Positions 53,284 to 62,470 are shown, numbered from the stretch's first letter. The stretch is 64,000 nucleotides of DNA from Proteiniborus sp. MB09-C3 (GCF_030263895.1 NZ_CP127161.1:1984001-2048000); one strand, 5' to 3'. Notes: generated by a model from the sequence alone, not told the origin. Program-made: numbers and translations.

Positions 53284-53715
53284 GTGTTTAATGTGCTTTC
53301 ATTAATATTTAGATATATTTTCATATTTCTAATCTATCTTTTTATGATAGGAATAATAAGAATGATTTACCTAGATATTAAGAGTATGGGAGGTTCAATT
53401 AGCGATGGCTCCTCATATTTAAAGTTGCTGAATAGAAAAGATACATTGCATTTTAAAATAAAGGAAGTATATGTACTAGAGGATGACGTCACAATTGGAA
53501 GAGGAATTCAAAATGATATTGTTCTAAAAGATCCTTATATTTCGAAAGACCATGCTAAAATAATTCTTGATGAGGGCGAATATTTCCTAGAGGACTTAAA
53601 AAGTGCCAATGGAACCCTTGTAAATGATTCAAGAGTTCTAGATGTTGTAAAACTAAGGGATGGTGATAGAATTAAATTTGGACAGGTAGAATTCCTTTTC
53701 ATAGAAGGGGATTAA
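53284..53715 (+). CDS. Membrane-anchored FHA-domain protein
   Basis: 143 aa from GTG 53284 (GGTGGTGAT upstream); an earlier ATG lies before this site. One N-terminal helix of about 25 residues, then a C-terminal FHA domain (about 55-140): VTIGRGIQNDIVLKDPYISKDHAKI with phosphothreonine-binding Arg and Ser, followed by LEDLKSANGTLVND. It would bind phosphothreonine peptides at the membrane. The next genes encode a SEDS protein and a PBP, an arrangement common in Clostridia, which suggests Ser/Thr-kinase control of wall synthesis. Gap 52971-53283 shows nothing else. Confidence 0.9.
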   Translation: MFNVLSLIFRYIFIFLIYLFMIGIIRMIYLDIKSMGGSISDGSSYLKLLNRKDTLHFKIKEVYVLEDDVTIGRGIQNDIVLKDPYISKDHAKIILDEGEYFLEDLKSANGTLVNDSRVLDVVKLRDGDRIKFGQVEFLFIEGD

Positions 53716-53727
53716 GGAGTGTTTATA

Positions 53728-54975
53728 ATGACTAAAAAACTACTTGGAATCAGATCACCTCAGAGTCTTTTAATGCTTATAAATATTTTGGCTTTGCTGC
53801 TTTTAATAACCTTTAATACAGAACTTGAGAGAAATATCATATACTCAGCAATAGTATTGATTCTCACAATTTCTCTATCTAGTTTTGTATTATATAAGAT
53901 TTCTAGTGGTGATAATTACATTTTTTTAATCGTAACTATGCTTATTAGCATAGGAATAATTATGATTTATAGAATAAATCCAGCACTTGGCTTTAAACAA
54001 ATCCTATGGTTTGGAATAGGTATAATAGTATTTTTTATATCTTATTTTACTATTAAAAATATAAAGTATTGGGATAAGCTCCTTTACTTTTATTTAGGGT
54101 TATCTTTAGTATTATTCTTAGCTACTTTAATATTTGGAACTAAGAATAAAGGAGCTACAAACTGGATAATAATCTTTGGTTCCAGCTTTCAACCAGCGGA
54201 GCTGATTAAGATATTATTCATTTTTTCTCTGGCTTCTTATTACACAAATAAAGATAAATACAATAATAAGCTAATATTCTTGGCTGTGGTTTATGCACAT
54301 ATAGGTTTTTTATTTATACAAAAGGATTTAGGAACTGCAATGCTATTTTTCCTTTTATTTATTTCCATCCTATATGTCTATGAAGAAGATAGAAGATTGA
54401 TACTATATAATATGGCAAGTGCAGTGGTATTAGGGGTATTGGGCTATTTTATGTTTAATCATGTTAGAGTTAGAGTAGAGACATGGATAAATCCTTGGGC
54501 TGATATTGATGGTAAAGGATATCAAATAACACAGTCATTGTTTGCAATTGCATCAGGAGGCTTTTTTGGAACTGGAATTGGACTTGGACATCCTGAATTT
54601 ATTCCAGAGGTTCACAATGATTTTATATTTTCTGCAATATGTGAGGAAATGGGGGTATTTACTGGTATAGCAGTAATTTTCTTATTTCTGATTATTGTAT
54701 ATAGGGGTGTAAAAATAGCTTTACAGCAACAAAATCAATTTTTTAGAATTATTGCTTTAGGTATAACACTGATGTTTGGATATCAAGCTTTCATCATACT
54801 AGGAGGAGTTACTAAAATGATTCCACTAACAGGTATTACTTTACCTTTTGTGAGCTATGGTGGCAGTTCATTAGTATCCAGCTTTGCTGCTCTTGGGATT
54901 TTACAGGTAGCTTCTGAAGAACTTGATTTAGAACAGGAGGAAGAAGATGAACACAGAATCCAAGAGGATAATTAG
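53728..54975 (+). CDS. FtsW/RodA/SpoVE-family (SEDS) peptidoglycan glycosyltransferase
   Basis: 415 aa from ATG 53728 (AAGGAG nine bases upstream). Ten or so helices with SEDS motifs: NKGATNWIIIFGSSFQPAELIKI, QKDLGTAMLFFLLF, GTGIGLGHPEFIPEVHNDFIFSAICEE and PFVSYGGSSLVSSF. It polymerises lipid II glycan strands in partnership with a class B PBP, here encoded by the overlapping next gene. FtsW, RodA and SpoVE cannot be told apart by eye; the FHA-SEDS-PBP set is typical of the clostridial FtsW/RodA-like pair. Confidence 0.93.
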   Translation: MTKKLLGIRSPQSLLMLINILALLLLITFNTELERNIIYSAIVLILTISLSSFVLYKISSGDNYIFLIVTMLISIGIIMIYRINPALGFKQILWFGIGIIVFFISYFTIKNIKYWDKLLYFYLGLSLVLFLATLIFGTKNKGATNWIIIFGSSFQPAELIKILFIFSLASYYTNKDKYNNKLIFLAVVYAHIGFLFIQKDLGTAMLFFLLFISILYVYEEDRRLILYNMASAVVLGVLGYFMFNHVRVRVETWINPWADIDGKGYQITQSLFAIASGGFFGTGIGLGHPEFIPEVHNDFIFSAICEEMGVFTGIAVIFLFLIIVYRGVKIALQQQNQFFRIIALGITLMFGYQAFIILGGVTKMIPLTGITLPFVSYGGSSLVSSFAALGILQVASEELDLEQEEEDEHRIQEDN

Positions 54976-56353
54976 AATACTCATTTCTTTATGTGGATTA
55001 TTTATTTGTCTAGTTTTATATATTAGTTATTTCCAAATATTTACAGCAGATAAAATTGTAACTAGCAACTATAATAAGAGACAATGGATTAATGAAGAAA
55101 ATATATTAAGAGGAGAAATTACTGATAGAAGAGGAACTATACTAGTAAATAGTGTAAAAACAGATAAAGGACAGATTAGAGATTACAAATATGGAAAAAC
55201 ATATAGCCATATAATTGGGTACAGCTCTAGAGAATATGGAAAATCTGGAATAGAGGCTGTGTATAATAAAGAGCTATTAGATTTGAATGATTCAAATCCT
55301 ATAGGAGAGCTGAAGAATATATTAAGTGACGGAGAAACAGTTGGAAACAATGTAGTATTAACAGTTGACCATGAAATCCAGAGCTATGCATACAAATTGC
55401 TAGGTAATAGAAAAGGCTCAATTGTACTAATGAATCCTAAAACAGGGGAGATATACGCAATGATAAGCAACCCTTCATTTAACCCCTCTACTTTAAAAGA
55501 AAACTGGGAAGATATTGTAGCAAACGAAGATAGTCCTCTACTAAATAGAGCGACTATGGGTATGTATGCTCCAGGGTCAATATTTAAGCTAATCACAGCT
55601 ACGGCAGCCATAGAAAACAGAGAAACAGATGAGGTTTTCAATTGTGAAGGCTCAATTAAAATAGATGGATATGTGCTTAAGGATTATAAAGGAGAGGCTC
55701 ATGGACAGGTAGATTTAAACGAAGCATTGGCAAAATCCTGTAATGTCGCTTTTAGTCAAATCGGGCTTGAAATTGGAGATTCTAAGCTTAGAAATGCAGC
55801 AGAAAAATATATGTTCAATAGCAGTATACCTTTTGACCTACGTACAGCAAAATCTACTTTTCCAGGGAAAATTGACTCTAAACCAGAACTAGGTGCTTCC
55901 GCTATAGGACAGGGCAAGGTTCTTGTAACTCCTCTAAATATGGCAATGGTTGCTTCTGCAATAGGTAATAAAGGTGAAATGGTAAAGCCGATTCTAATGA
56001 AGGAAATAATTAATAGTAACAGTAGGGTTTTAAAGAAGAATAGAACTGAGCTTTTGTCTAGAGTAACTAGTCCTGAAATAGCAGAACGGTTAAAATCTAT
56101 GATGATTGATGTTGTAGAAAAAGGCACAGGGAAAAATGCTAGAATAAGCAATATTAGAGTTGCAGGGAAAACAGGGACTGCGGAAAACGAGACTGGCAAA
56201 GAACATGCATGGTTTATTGGCTTTGCACCAGCAGATGATGCACAAGTAGCAGTAGCAGTTATAGTTGAAAACAGTGGAAAGACCGGAGGAACAGAAGCAG
56301 CACCAATAGCTAGAGATTTAATGAGAAAAGCAATGCAAGTTTTAAGCAAGTAG
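54947..56353 (+). CDS. pbpA: Class B penicillin-binding protein (PbpA-like transpeptidase)
   Basis: 468 aa, short for a class B PBP. One N-terminal membrane helix, a reduced dimerisation region, and a transpeptidase domain at about 155-468 with SxxK as GSIFKL (about 208), SxN as KSCNVAF and KTG as GKTGTAEN. It crosslinks peptidoglycan outside the membrane. It overlaps the SEDS gene by 29 bp, consistent with a coupled SEDS-bPBP pair. AGGAGGAAG RBS inside the upstream gene. Confidence 0.93.
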   Translation: MNTESKRIIRILISLCGLFICLVLYISYFQIFTADKIVTSNYNKRQWINEENILRGEITDRRGTILVNSVKTDKGQIRDYKYGKTYSHIIGYSSREYGKSGIEAVYNKELLDLNDSNPIGELKNILSDGETVGNNVVLTVDHEIQSYAYKLLGNRKGSIVLMNPKTGEIYAMISNPSFNPSTLKENWEDIVANEDSPLLNRATMGMYAPGSIFKLITATAAIENRETDEVFNCEGSIKIDGYVLKDYKGEAHGQVDLNEALAKSCNVAFSQIGLEIGDSKLRNAAEKYMFNSSIPFDLRTAKSTFPGKIDSKPELGASAIGQGKVLVTPLNMAMVASAIGNKGEMVKPILMKEIINSNSRVLKKNRTELLSRVTSPEIAERLKSMMIDVVEKGTGKNARISNIRVAGKTGTAENETGKEHAWFIGFAPADDAQVAVAVIVENSGKTGGTEAAPIARDLMRKAMQVLSK

Positions 56354-56403
56354 TAAGTTTAAAATATTTTGGTATTATTTAGGGATATATTTGTGAATAA
56401 GTT

Positions 56404-56438
56404 GGGGACATTTCTGCGTATTTTGCAGATGTGTCCCT
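56404..56438 (+). terminator. Terminator hairpin after pbpA
   Basis: GGGGACATTTCTGC ... GCAGATGTGTCCC stem with two mismatches, followed by TTAATTTTTTATTT. Confidence 0.6.
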
Positions 56439-56471
56439 TAATTTTTTATTTCCTTTAGTTCTAATTATTTT

Positions 56472-56493
56472 GCATTTGCGATGTAGCAAATGC
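56472..56493 (+). promoter_or_regulatory. Perfect hairpin/dyad upstream of cwlJ
   Basis: GCATTTGC-GATGTA-GCAAATGC, an 8-bp perfect dyad about 55 bp before the cwlJ start. Could be an operator or part of the leader; no binding protein is assigned. Confidence 0.4.
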
Positions 56494-56545
56494 GCATCAT
56501 CTTAAATATATTAGTAGTAGCAAAAGACAAGGGAGGTATGCCATA

Positions 56546-56989
56546 ATGGCTTATTCAGACAGGGAGCTATTTGCACGAATCATAAAATGTGAGGCTGGTG
56601 GAGAAGGCGAAACAGGAATGAAGGCTGTGGCTACAGTAATAATGAATCGAGTAAATGTAGCAGATGGTGAGTATAGAAGAGTATGTCAAGGTGATTTAAG
56701 AAAAGTAATAAACCAAGAAGGTCAATTTGACTGTATGAGAGGAGTACTTGGAGGTGTAACTAACCCACAGACTATTTGGGCTAATCCTCCAGAGGATATA
56801 CACTATCAGATAGCTGACTGGGCCATAGCAGGCAATAAACTATGGAATATTGGTAGGACATTATGGTATATGAATCCTTTTGTTCCAACCTGTCCTCCAA
56901 CTTTCCCATATAATGGCTCAGGAACTATAAATTCAAGAATAGGTGATCACTGCTTTTATGATCCAACTGAGCTTTATAGCGACACTTAA
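56546..56989 (+). CDS. cwlJ: Spore cortex hydrolase CwlJ-like
   Basis: 147 aa, a Hydrolase_2 (SleB catalytic-type) domain without signal peptide or peptidoglycan-binding domain, like CwlJ. Catalytic Glu16 in IIKCEAGGEG; downstream family motifs VATVIMNRV, GQFDCM and IGDHCFY. CwlJ sits in the spore coat and responds to Ca-dipicolinate in germination. The next gene encodes GerQ, which in Bacillus is needed to place CwlJ, so the identity as cwlJ rather than another wall hydrolase is well supported. GGGAGG RBS. Confidence 0.9.
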   Translation: MAYSDRELFARIIKCEAGGEGETGMKAVATVIMNRVNVADGEYRRVCQGDLRKVINQEGQFDCMRGVLGGVTNPQTIWANPPEDIHYQIADWAIAGNKLWNIGRTLWYMNPFVPTCPPTFPYNGSGTINSRIGDHCFYDPTELYSDT

Positions 56990-57006
56990 AAATGAGGAGG
57001 GATTTT

Positions 57007-57738
57007 ATGCGAAGACTACAAAATGATGATAACAATAGGTATATGGTTCCGGCAATGCCGCCTGTATCACCAATTACGCAGCCAAACATGCCACCAACAT
57101 CACCGATTACGCGGCCAAATATGCCAAACGTACCACCAACATCACCGATTACGCGACCAAATATGCCAAACGTACCACCGATATCACCGATTACACAGCC
57201 AAATATGCCAAATGTACCGCCGACATCACCGATTACGCAGCCTAAAATGCCAAATGTACCGCCAACATCACCGATTACACAGCCTAAAATGCCAAATATA
57301 CCATCGACATCACCAATTACGCAGCCAACAATGCCCATGATGCCGCCATGTACTTTTCCGCCATCATGTAAGTTTCCACCGCCTGGAACTGCTTTTAATC
57401 CAATAGGTGTTCCACCATGGGCTGCTCAACCAAGCATGCCGTCTACAGGTGGGCCAACTACTCAACCATCTGTAACACCACCATCTACATCAATGCCTGC
57501 TACACGTCGACCAGCTCCTCCAGTATTGGTGGGTAATGATTATATGCAGGGACAATTAAAAGAATTTATTGGAAGACCTGTTAAAGTTGAGTTTATTCTT
57601 GGAACAAATATGTTCATAGATAGAGAAGGTACTCTTGTAGATGTGGGAATAGATCATATCGTATTAAGAGAAACAAGAACAGATGATTTACTTTTAGCTG
57701 ATTTATATTCAATAAAGTTTGTAACTGTACTCTTATAA
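57007..57738 (+). CDS. gerQ: Spore coat protein GerQ with proline-rich repeat N-terminus
   Basis: 243 aa from ATG 57007 (AGGAGG at 56995-57000; an earlier ATG overlaps it). C-terminal GerQ domain about 175-243 (YMQGQLKEFIGRPVKVEFIL ... LLLADLYSIKFV). The N-terminal half carries seven units of a 14-residue repeat of the form SPITQPNMPNVPPT, then a Pro/Thr-rich linker. In Bacillus GerQ anchors CwlJ and is crosslinked by transglutaminase; the Gln- and Lys-bearing repeats could be crosslinking sites, which is inference. Longer than B. subtilis GerQ (181 aa) because of the repeats. Confidence 0.88.
   Translation: MRRLQNDDNNRYMVPAMPPVSPITQPNMPPTSPITRPNMPNVPPTSPITRPNMPNVPPISPITQPNMPNVPPTSPITQPKMPNVPPTSPITQPKMPNIPSTSPITQPTMPMMPPCTFPPSCKFPPPGTAFNPIGVPPWAAQPSMPSTGGPTTQPSVTPPSTSMPATRRPAPPVLVGNDYMQGQLKEFIGRPVKVEFILGTNMFIDREGTLVDVGIDHIVLRETRTDDLLLADLYSIKFVTVLL
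57067..57348 (+). repeat. 42-bp coding tandem repeat in gerQ
   Basis: Seven units (first one short, 33 bp, last one 39 bp) encoding SPIT(Q/R)P(N/K/T)MP(N)xPP(T). Third-position differences are few (CCGATTACGCAGCC-type core conserved), suggesting recent expansion or homogenisation. Confidence 0.85.
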
Positions 57739-57765
57739 TTAACAATCAAAAATGAAGAATTTTTA

Positions 57766-57802
57766 AAGGAGATTAAAGTAAAATTTAATCTTCTTTTTTT
57801 AG
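57766..57802 (+). terminator. Terminator after gerQ
   Basis: GGAGATTAAA ... TTTAATCTTC stem and a run of T. Confidence 0.75.
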
Positions 57803-57853
57803 TTTTTTTGGGCATTATAAAATAGAGAGAATATATATTATGAGGAAGATAGT

Positions 57854-58558
57854 ATGAAAACTATAGAACTATATTATGGGAAAGCATTTAGGAGTATTTT
57901 AAAAGCAATAAATCCATTTAAGAAGACGATAATAAAAACAGAGGCAAAGGTTCATCAGTTCATTAATAATTATGCTCTTAATATACTTAAAGAAAATGAG
58001 TATAGTGTAGAATTCAATGAATTTGAAAGACATATAGATACAATAAATAAGGGAGCTGTATGGGCAGATCAGGATTTTAAGAGTATAAATCATTTCTACA
58101 ATCCTACAAAGAAAAAAGGATTATATGGTCATGGAAATGCTCTAAAGCTAACAAAAAAATATTATAAAATTGCTGTAAATAGCTATAAAGAAAATGATAT
58201 TGAAAAATCTATGTTCTATTTAGGAGCAAGTGTTCACATAATACAAGATCTTACTATTCCTCAACATGTGAATATAAGACTTTTAGATAATCATAGACAA
58301 TACGAAAATTTCGTGAAGACGGCATATAATAAAGTTAAGGATTTTGGGACTTTAGATAAACCTGTAATATTTGATGATATTGAAGAATTTGTAAGATTTA
58401 ATACTAAAGTCGCATTGAGGATACACAAGCAATTTAAGATAATAAAAGATGATAGTACTAGATTTTATAAAATAACACGCTGCTCACTTCCACTTGCACA
58501 AAGAACTACAGCAGGTTGCTTAATCATGTTTATTAAAGACATATCTAAAAGCTCTTAG
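57854..58558 (+). CDS. Zinc-dependent phospholipase C family protein
   Basis: 234 aa of the Zn_dep_PLPC (PF00882) fold: KVHQFINNYAL, GAVWADQDFKSINHFYNPT, YGHGNAL, and MFYLGASVHIIQDLTIPQHVN, carrying the His/Asp ligands expected for a trinuclear zinc site. The N-terminal Trp that is zinc ligand 1 after signal cleavage in C. perfringens alpha-toxin is not seen, and no signal peptide is evident. So it may act inside the cell or mother cell. It lies between the coat gene gerQ and pepF. Weak RBS GAGGAAG. Confidence 0.82.
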   Translation: MKTIELYYGKAFRSILKAINPFKKTIIKTEAKVHQFINNYALNILKENEYSVEFNEFERHIDTINKGAVWADQDFKSINHFYNPTKKKGLYGHGNALKLTKKYYKIAVNSYKENDIEKSMFYLGASVHIIQDLTIPQHVNIRLLDNHRQYENFVKTAYNKVKDFGTLDKPVIFDDIEEFVRFNTKVALRIHKQFKIIKDDSTRFYKITRCSLPLAQRTTAGCLIMFIKDISKSS

Positions 58559-58735
58559 AAAGAAAATTCCTTTTTATACAAACTTTATCTAAAGTAAAAC
58601 TTTAAGTATAAAACTGAGGGTTAATCAGATTTATCGATGTTAATCTTAAACATTAACTTTAATTACAAAACCTAATGTGGAAAAAAGTTCTGAAAAAGTG
58701 TAGAATGTATATATACAAAATGGGGAGGGATAATC

Positions 58736-60541
58736 GTGGAGAATAATTTAAGAAAACCAAAAGAAAGAAAAGATGTTGATACAAAATACCTATGGAATCT
58801 AGAGACATTATACGTAAATGATGATGCCTGGGAGGATGATTTTAAAAAGGCAAAGGAGCTTTCAAAGAAAATAAAGAAGTACAAAGAGCAAATTGAAAAT
58901 AGCAGCAAGACTTTACTAGAGGTATTAACTCTACAAGATGAATTATCTAGAATTACTGGAAACATATATACATATGCAAAGATGAAGCAAGATGAAGATA
59001 CTAGAAATAGTACATATCAAGCCTTAACTGATAGGGCCACAGGATTAATGGTAGAGGTTGAAGAAAGCTTATCATTTATAGTACCTGAACTTCTTATGTT
59101 GGATGAAGAAAAGATAAATAGATACTTAAATGAAACAAAAGGGCTGGCAGTTTATTCTCATTATCTAGACAACATAATGAGGAGGAAAAATCATATTCTT
59201 ACTCCAAGAGAAGAAGCAATATTAGCCCAAACTGGCGATATAGCAACAGTATCAGAAAATACCTTTGGAATGCTTAATAATGCTGACTTAAAATTCCCTA
59301 CAATTAAAGATGAGAATGGACATGAAGTAGAAATTACACATGGAAGCTATATACCTTTAATGGAGAGTAAGGATAGAAAAGTAAGACAGGATGCTTTTAA
59401 AGCCCTTTATGATACATATTACAGTTATAAAAATACCTTCGCATCAACCTTAAGTGGAAATGTAAAGAAAAATATTTTTTATTCAAAGCTTAGAAATTAT
59501 AACAGTGCATTAGAGGCTTCATTGGACGCAAATAACATACCAACTGAGGTTTATCATAATCTAATAAAAACAGTTGGAGATAATCTTAGCTCTTTACATA
59601 AATATGTAGCTTTGAGGAAAAAAGCATTAGGACTTGACGAGCTTCATATGTACGATTTATATACTCCTATAGTAAAAGATATAGATATGAAAATACATTA
59701 TGAAGAAGGAGAGCAGATAGTATTAAAGGGCTTAGCAAAGCTTGGAGATGAGTATGTAAATATAGTTAATGAAGGCTTAAATTCTAGATGGGTAGATGTA
59801 TATGAAAATAGAGGAAAGAGAAGCGGAGCATATTCATGGGGAACTTATGATTCAAATCCATTTATACTTTTAAATTATCAAGATACCCTAGATAATGTAT
59901 TTACACTAGCCCATGAACTAGGTCATTCTCTTCATAGCTATTATTCTAAAAAGAATCAGCCTTATATATATGGAGGCTATAGCATATTTTTAGCTGAGGT
60001 TGCTTCTACTACTAATGAAGCGTTACTTATGGACTATTTACTTAAGAACGTTAAAACTAAGGAAGAAAAGCTGTATCTTCTTAATCATTATCTAGAGCAA
60101 TTTAGGGGAACTGTTTATCGTCAAACTATGTTTGCTGAGTTCGAGCTTGCAATACACCAGCATGTAGAGAAGGGAGAATCTCTTACTGCAGATTGGCTAT
60201 GTGAAACTTATAAAGCTTTAAATGTAAAATATTATGGTTCAGATATTATAATAGATGATGATATTGCAATAGAATGGGCAAGAATTCCTCATTTCTACTA
60301 CAATTTCTATGTATTTCAATATGCAACTGGTTTTTCAGCAGCTACTGCATTATCTCAGAAGATAATAGATGAGGGCGAAAGTGCCATCCAAAAGTATATA
60401 GGGTATTTGAAGAGCGGAAGCTCAGATTATCCAATAAATGTACTTAAAAAGGCTGGCTTAGATATGACCACACCTGAGCCAATAGAAGAAGCACTTAAGC
60501 TTTTCGGAGAGCTTGTAGATAAAATGGAAGAGCTTATTTAG
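58736..60541 (+). CDS. pepF: Oligoendopeptidase F (M3 family)
   Basis: 601 aa, full length. Cytosolic zinc metallopeptidase for peptides of about 7-17 residues. N-terminal oligopeptidase F domain, then the M3 catalytic domain with HEXXH as AHELGHSLHSYYS (about 395-407) and the third ligand Glu in FLAEVASTTNEALL. C-terminal HFYYNFYVFQYATGFSAA motif is typical. GTG start with GGGAGGG upstream. Followed by a terminator. Confidence 0.96.
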   Translation: MENNLRKPKERKDVDTKYLWNLETLYVNDDAWEDDFKKAKELSKKIKKYKEQIENSSKTLLEVLTLQDELSRITGNIYTYAKMKQDEDTRNSTYQALTDRATGLMVEVEESLSFIVPELLMLDEEKINRYLNETKGLAVYSHYLDNIMRRKNHILTPREEAILAQTGDIATVSENTFGMLNNADLKFPTIKDENGHEVEITHGSYIPLMESKDRKVRQDAFKALYDTYYSYKNTFASTLSGNVKKNIFYSKLRNYNSALEASLDANNIPTEVYHNLIKTVGDNLSSLHKYVALRKKALGLDELHMYDLYTPIVKDIDMKIHYEEGEQIVLKGLAKLGDEYVNIVNEGLNSRWVDVYENRGKRSGAYSWGTYDSNPFILLNYQDTLDNVFTLAHELGHSLHSYYSKKNQPYIYGGYSIFLAEVASTTNEALLMDYLLKNVKTKEEKLYLLNHYLEQFRGTVYRQTMFAEFELAIHQHVEKGESLTADWLCETYKALNVKYYGSDIIIDDDIAIEWARIPHFYYNFYVFQYATGFSAATALSQKIIDEGESAIQKYIGYLKSGSSDYPINVLKKAGLDMTTPEPIEEALKLFGELVDKMEELI

Positions 60542-60546
60542 TAATC

Positions 60547-60579
60547 AAGGCTTTCTCAATAAAATTGGGGAAGCCTTTA
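60547..60579 (+). terminator. Terminator of pepF
   Basis: AAGGCTTTCTCAAT ... ATTGGGGAAGCCTTT stem. Confidence 0.7.
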
Positions 60580-60637
60580 CTATTGATTTAATCTTAGATT
60601 AATAATAAAATAATGTACATAGGAGAGTAATAAAAGG

Positions 60638-61834
60638 ATGAAGCTGAACAAAATTATCGTCTATCTAATATTTATTATATTGATACTAGGGGCCTTGCTA
60701 CCAGTTGCATCGTATCTACTTATGGGAATATTGATTGCTTTGTTGGTAGCATTTAGACAGGAGAAAATTATTTGGAATCATTTGCTGCATAATAGGATAC
60801 TTTTAGTGATGATTATTTCAACAGTTTTATCGTCCTTGTTTTCAGATTTGTGGTATATAAGTATCTTTTTTTCAATTTTATATATAATGAAAATATTGTT
60901 TTGTTCAATAATAAGCTGTTATTTAGATGAAGAACATGTAGATAAGATAATTTTTCTGTTAATGTGTTTAGGAATAATTGTTTCCGCCATAGGTATTTTT
61001 CAGTATTTTTATTTCAATGGAGACATGCCTAAAAGCTGGGTAGATAGCAATGTATATGATATTGATTTTAGAGCATATTCAACCTTTTTTAATCCAAATA
61101 TATTAGCAGGATTCTTAAACCTTACCTTACTGGTTGGCATAGTACAATTTGAATCAAATAAAAATAATAGAAATATGATTATAGCCATCTTATGCAGCGT
61201 ATTATCAACATCATGTTTATTATTAACTTATTCTCGAAATGGATGGCTATCTCTTTGTATATCTTTTGTAGCTCTGTCTATTATTAATAGAAAATATATA
61301 AAGTATGCAGTACTTTTTCCAGTTATTTTTGTAATATTTGATTTTTTAGGAGATACTGGCAGATTACTTCCTCGGAATATTGTGGCTGATTCAAGTATAG
61401 AATATAGAATTAAAATCTGGATAGCGGCTATAAAAATTCTAAAGGATAATTTAGTATTAGGAATAGGTCCAGGTACTATATGGGAGCAAATTCCACTATA
61501 TTCAAATGATTTAAAAGCCTATATATCCCATGTGCATAATATTTATCTGCAGAGACTAGTAGACACAGGTATAATAGGTCTGTTTTGTTTTGTTTGGTTT
61601 ATAAAATATCTATGGAGTAGAATAAGAGAAGACGTTTTTAACAATCTAGATATTAGTATTATTTCCCTTGGATTTTATGTAACATTATTAGGGAATGGTT
61701 TTTTTGATGCAATTTGTTTTCAGGAGCAGATATCAGTTTATGTATGGACACTTATTGGGATAAATCTTGCGAAGACGAAGTCCAATAGAACAGTCAATGA
61801 AAAGCATGAGGAAATACAAGAAAAAACATGCTGA
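60638..61834 (+). CDS. O-antigen ligase/polymerase-like membrane protein (Wzy_C family)
   Basis: 398 aa, about 10-12 helices. The central family motif TYSRNGWLSLCISFVAL (about 195-210) and the large loop with GIGPGTIWEQIPLY, HVHNIYLQRLVDTGIIGL and a conserved His match Wzy_C/O-antigen ligases. In a Gram-positive host, such proteins attach or polymerise surface polysaccharide or teichoic-type glycans. GGAGAG RBS. It is followed 25 bp on by an unknown gene, probably co-transcribed. No glycosyltransferase genes lie nearby. Confidence 0.85.
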   Translation: MKLNKIIVYLIFIILILGALLPVASYLLMGILIALLVAFRQEKIIWNHLLHNRILLVMIISTVLSSLFSDLWYISIFFSILYIMKILFCSIISCYLDEEHVDKIIFLLMCLGIIVSAIGIFQYFYFNGDMPKSWVDSNVYDIDFRAYSTFFNPNILAGFLNLTLLVGIVQFESNKNNRNMIIAILCSVLSTSCLLLTYSRNGWLSLCISFVALSIINRKYIKYAVLFPVIFVIFDFLGDTGRLLPRNIVADSSIEYRIKIWIAAIKILKDNLVLGIGPGTIWEQIPLYSNDLKAYISHVHNIYLQRLVDTGIIGLFCFVWFIKYLWSRIREDVFNNLDISIISLGFYVTLLGNGFFDAICFQEQISVYVWTLIGINLAKTKSNRTVNEKHEEIQEKTC

Positions 61835-61859
61835 GTGAATAAGCAGGAAAGGTGATAGT

Positions 61860-62447
61860 ATGAGGAATACAATAAAAGTAGTAAAAAGACTTGTAAGTGA
61901 AATGGAATCATATATATATTGTAATAATTGCAATAAAGTAAATCAGCTAGCAGATGAATTACTTAAAGCAACTAATATGATAAAAGAACAATGTGCTAAT
62001 ACTAATAAGTATGGGAATAATTATACTAATAAAGTGACTTTTAATGAGTACCCTGGTTTTTCACTGATAAGCACATTACCTTTCTTATATAAACCTATAG
62101 AAGTAAAAAATTATTATGATGGAGATTATTTGGAAAAATTCAGTGGAAGACGGACAGATGATTTAAAAAGGGCAGGAGCTTTAGAGTTACATAATAAGTT
62201 TTGGATGTCGAATAATGTGGAAGGTGGAAATATTTTCGGCTCAGTACCTTTAGAATTGATTAGAAAGGATTCAGCTAAAACATTGCTTTCCTATGGCTGG
62301 AAAAAAGCAGATGTGTCAATTTATGAGATAGAAGAAGGAATAAGTCTTAGAGAACTAGATAGGATTTGTTCAATAAATTTTAAAAATTATATTATTGCTA
62401 CGGAAATGAGAAACAGTACAAAGCTTGTATTAAACTTTGATATATAG
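61860..62447 (+). CDS. Protein of unknown function, 195 aa
   Basis: Not recognised. Start ATG with AAAGGTGAT upstream. No signal peptide or membrane helix. The N-terminal 45 residues contain a CNNCNKVNQLADELLKATN stretch (CxxC, amphipathic helix). The middle is rich in Asn, Tyr and Phe; the C-terminal part (about 125-195) looks like a compact alpha-beta domain (ELIRKDSAKTLLSYGWKKADVSIYEI). It may belong with the O-antigen-ligase-like gene upstream by position only. Confidence 0.6.
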   Translation: MRNTIKVVKRLVSEMESYIYCNNCNKVNQLADELLKATNMIKEQCANTNKYGNNYTNKVTFNEYPGFSLISTLPFLYKPIEVKNYYDGDYLEKFSGRRTDDLKRAGALELHNKFWMSNNVEGGNIFGSVPLELIRKDSAKTLLSYGWKKADVSIYEIEEGISLRELDRICSINFKNYIIATEMRNSTKLVLNFDI

Positions 62448-62470
62448 GATTTATACAGCTGTTTTTAGTA

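Noticed and set aside
56404-56438. Copy of the RAYT hairpin (GGGGACA motif)
   Set aside because: Beyond GGGGACA the stem and loop differ from the AGCCAAGGGGACAGGAAC family; it is better read as a terminator.
56925-57338. Minus-strand frame with Gly-Val-Ile repeats opposite gerQ
   Set aside because: It is the shadow of the gerQ coding repeat; gerQ has the RBS and the conserved domain.
57067-57348. gerQ repeat as a CRISPR array
   Set aside because: Units are contiguous 42-bp coding repeats in frame, without unique spacers.
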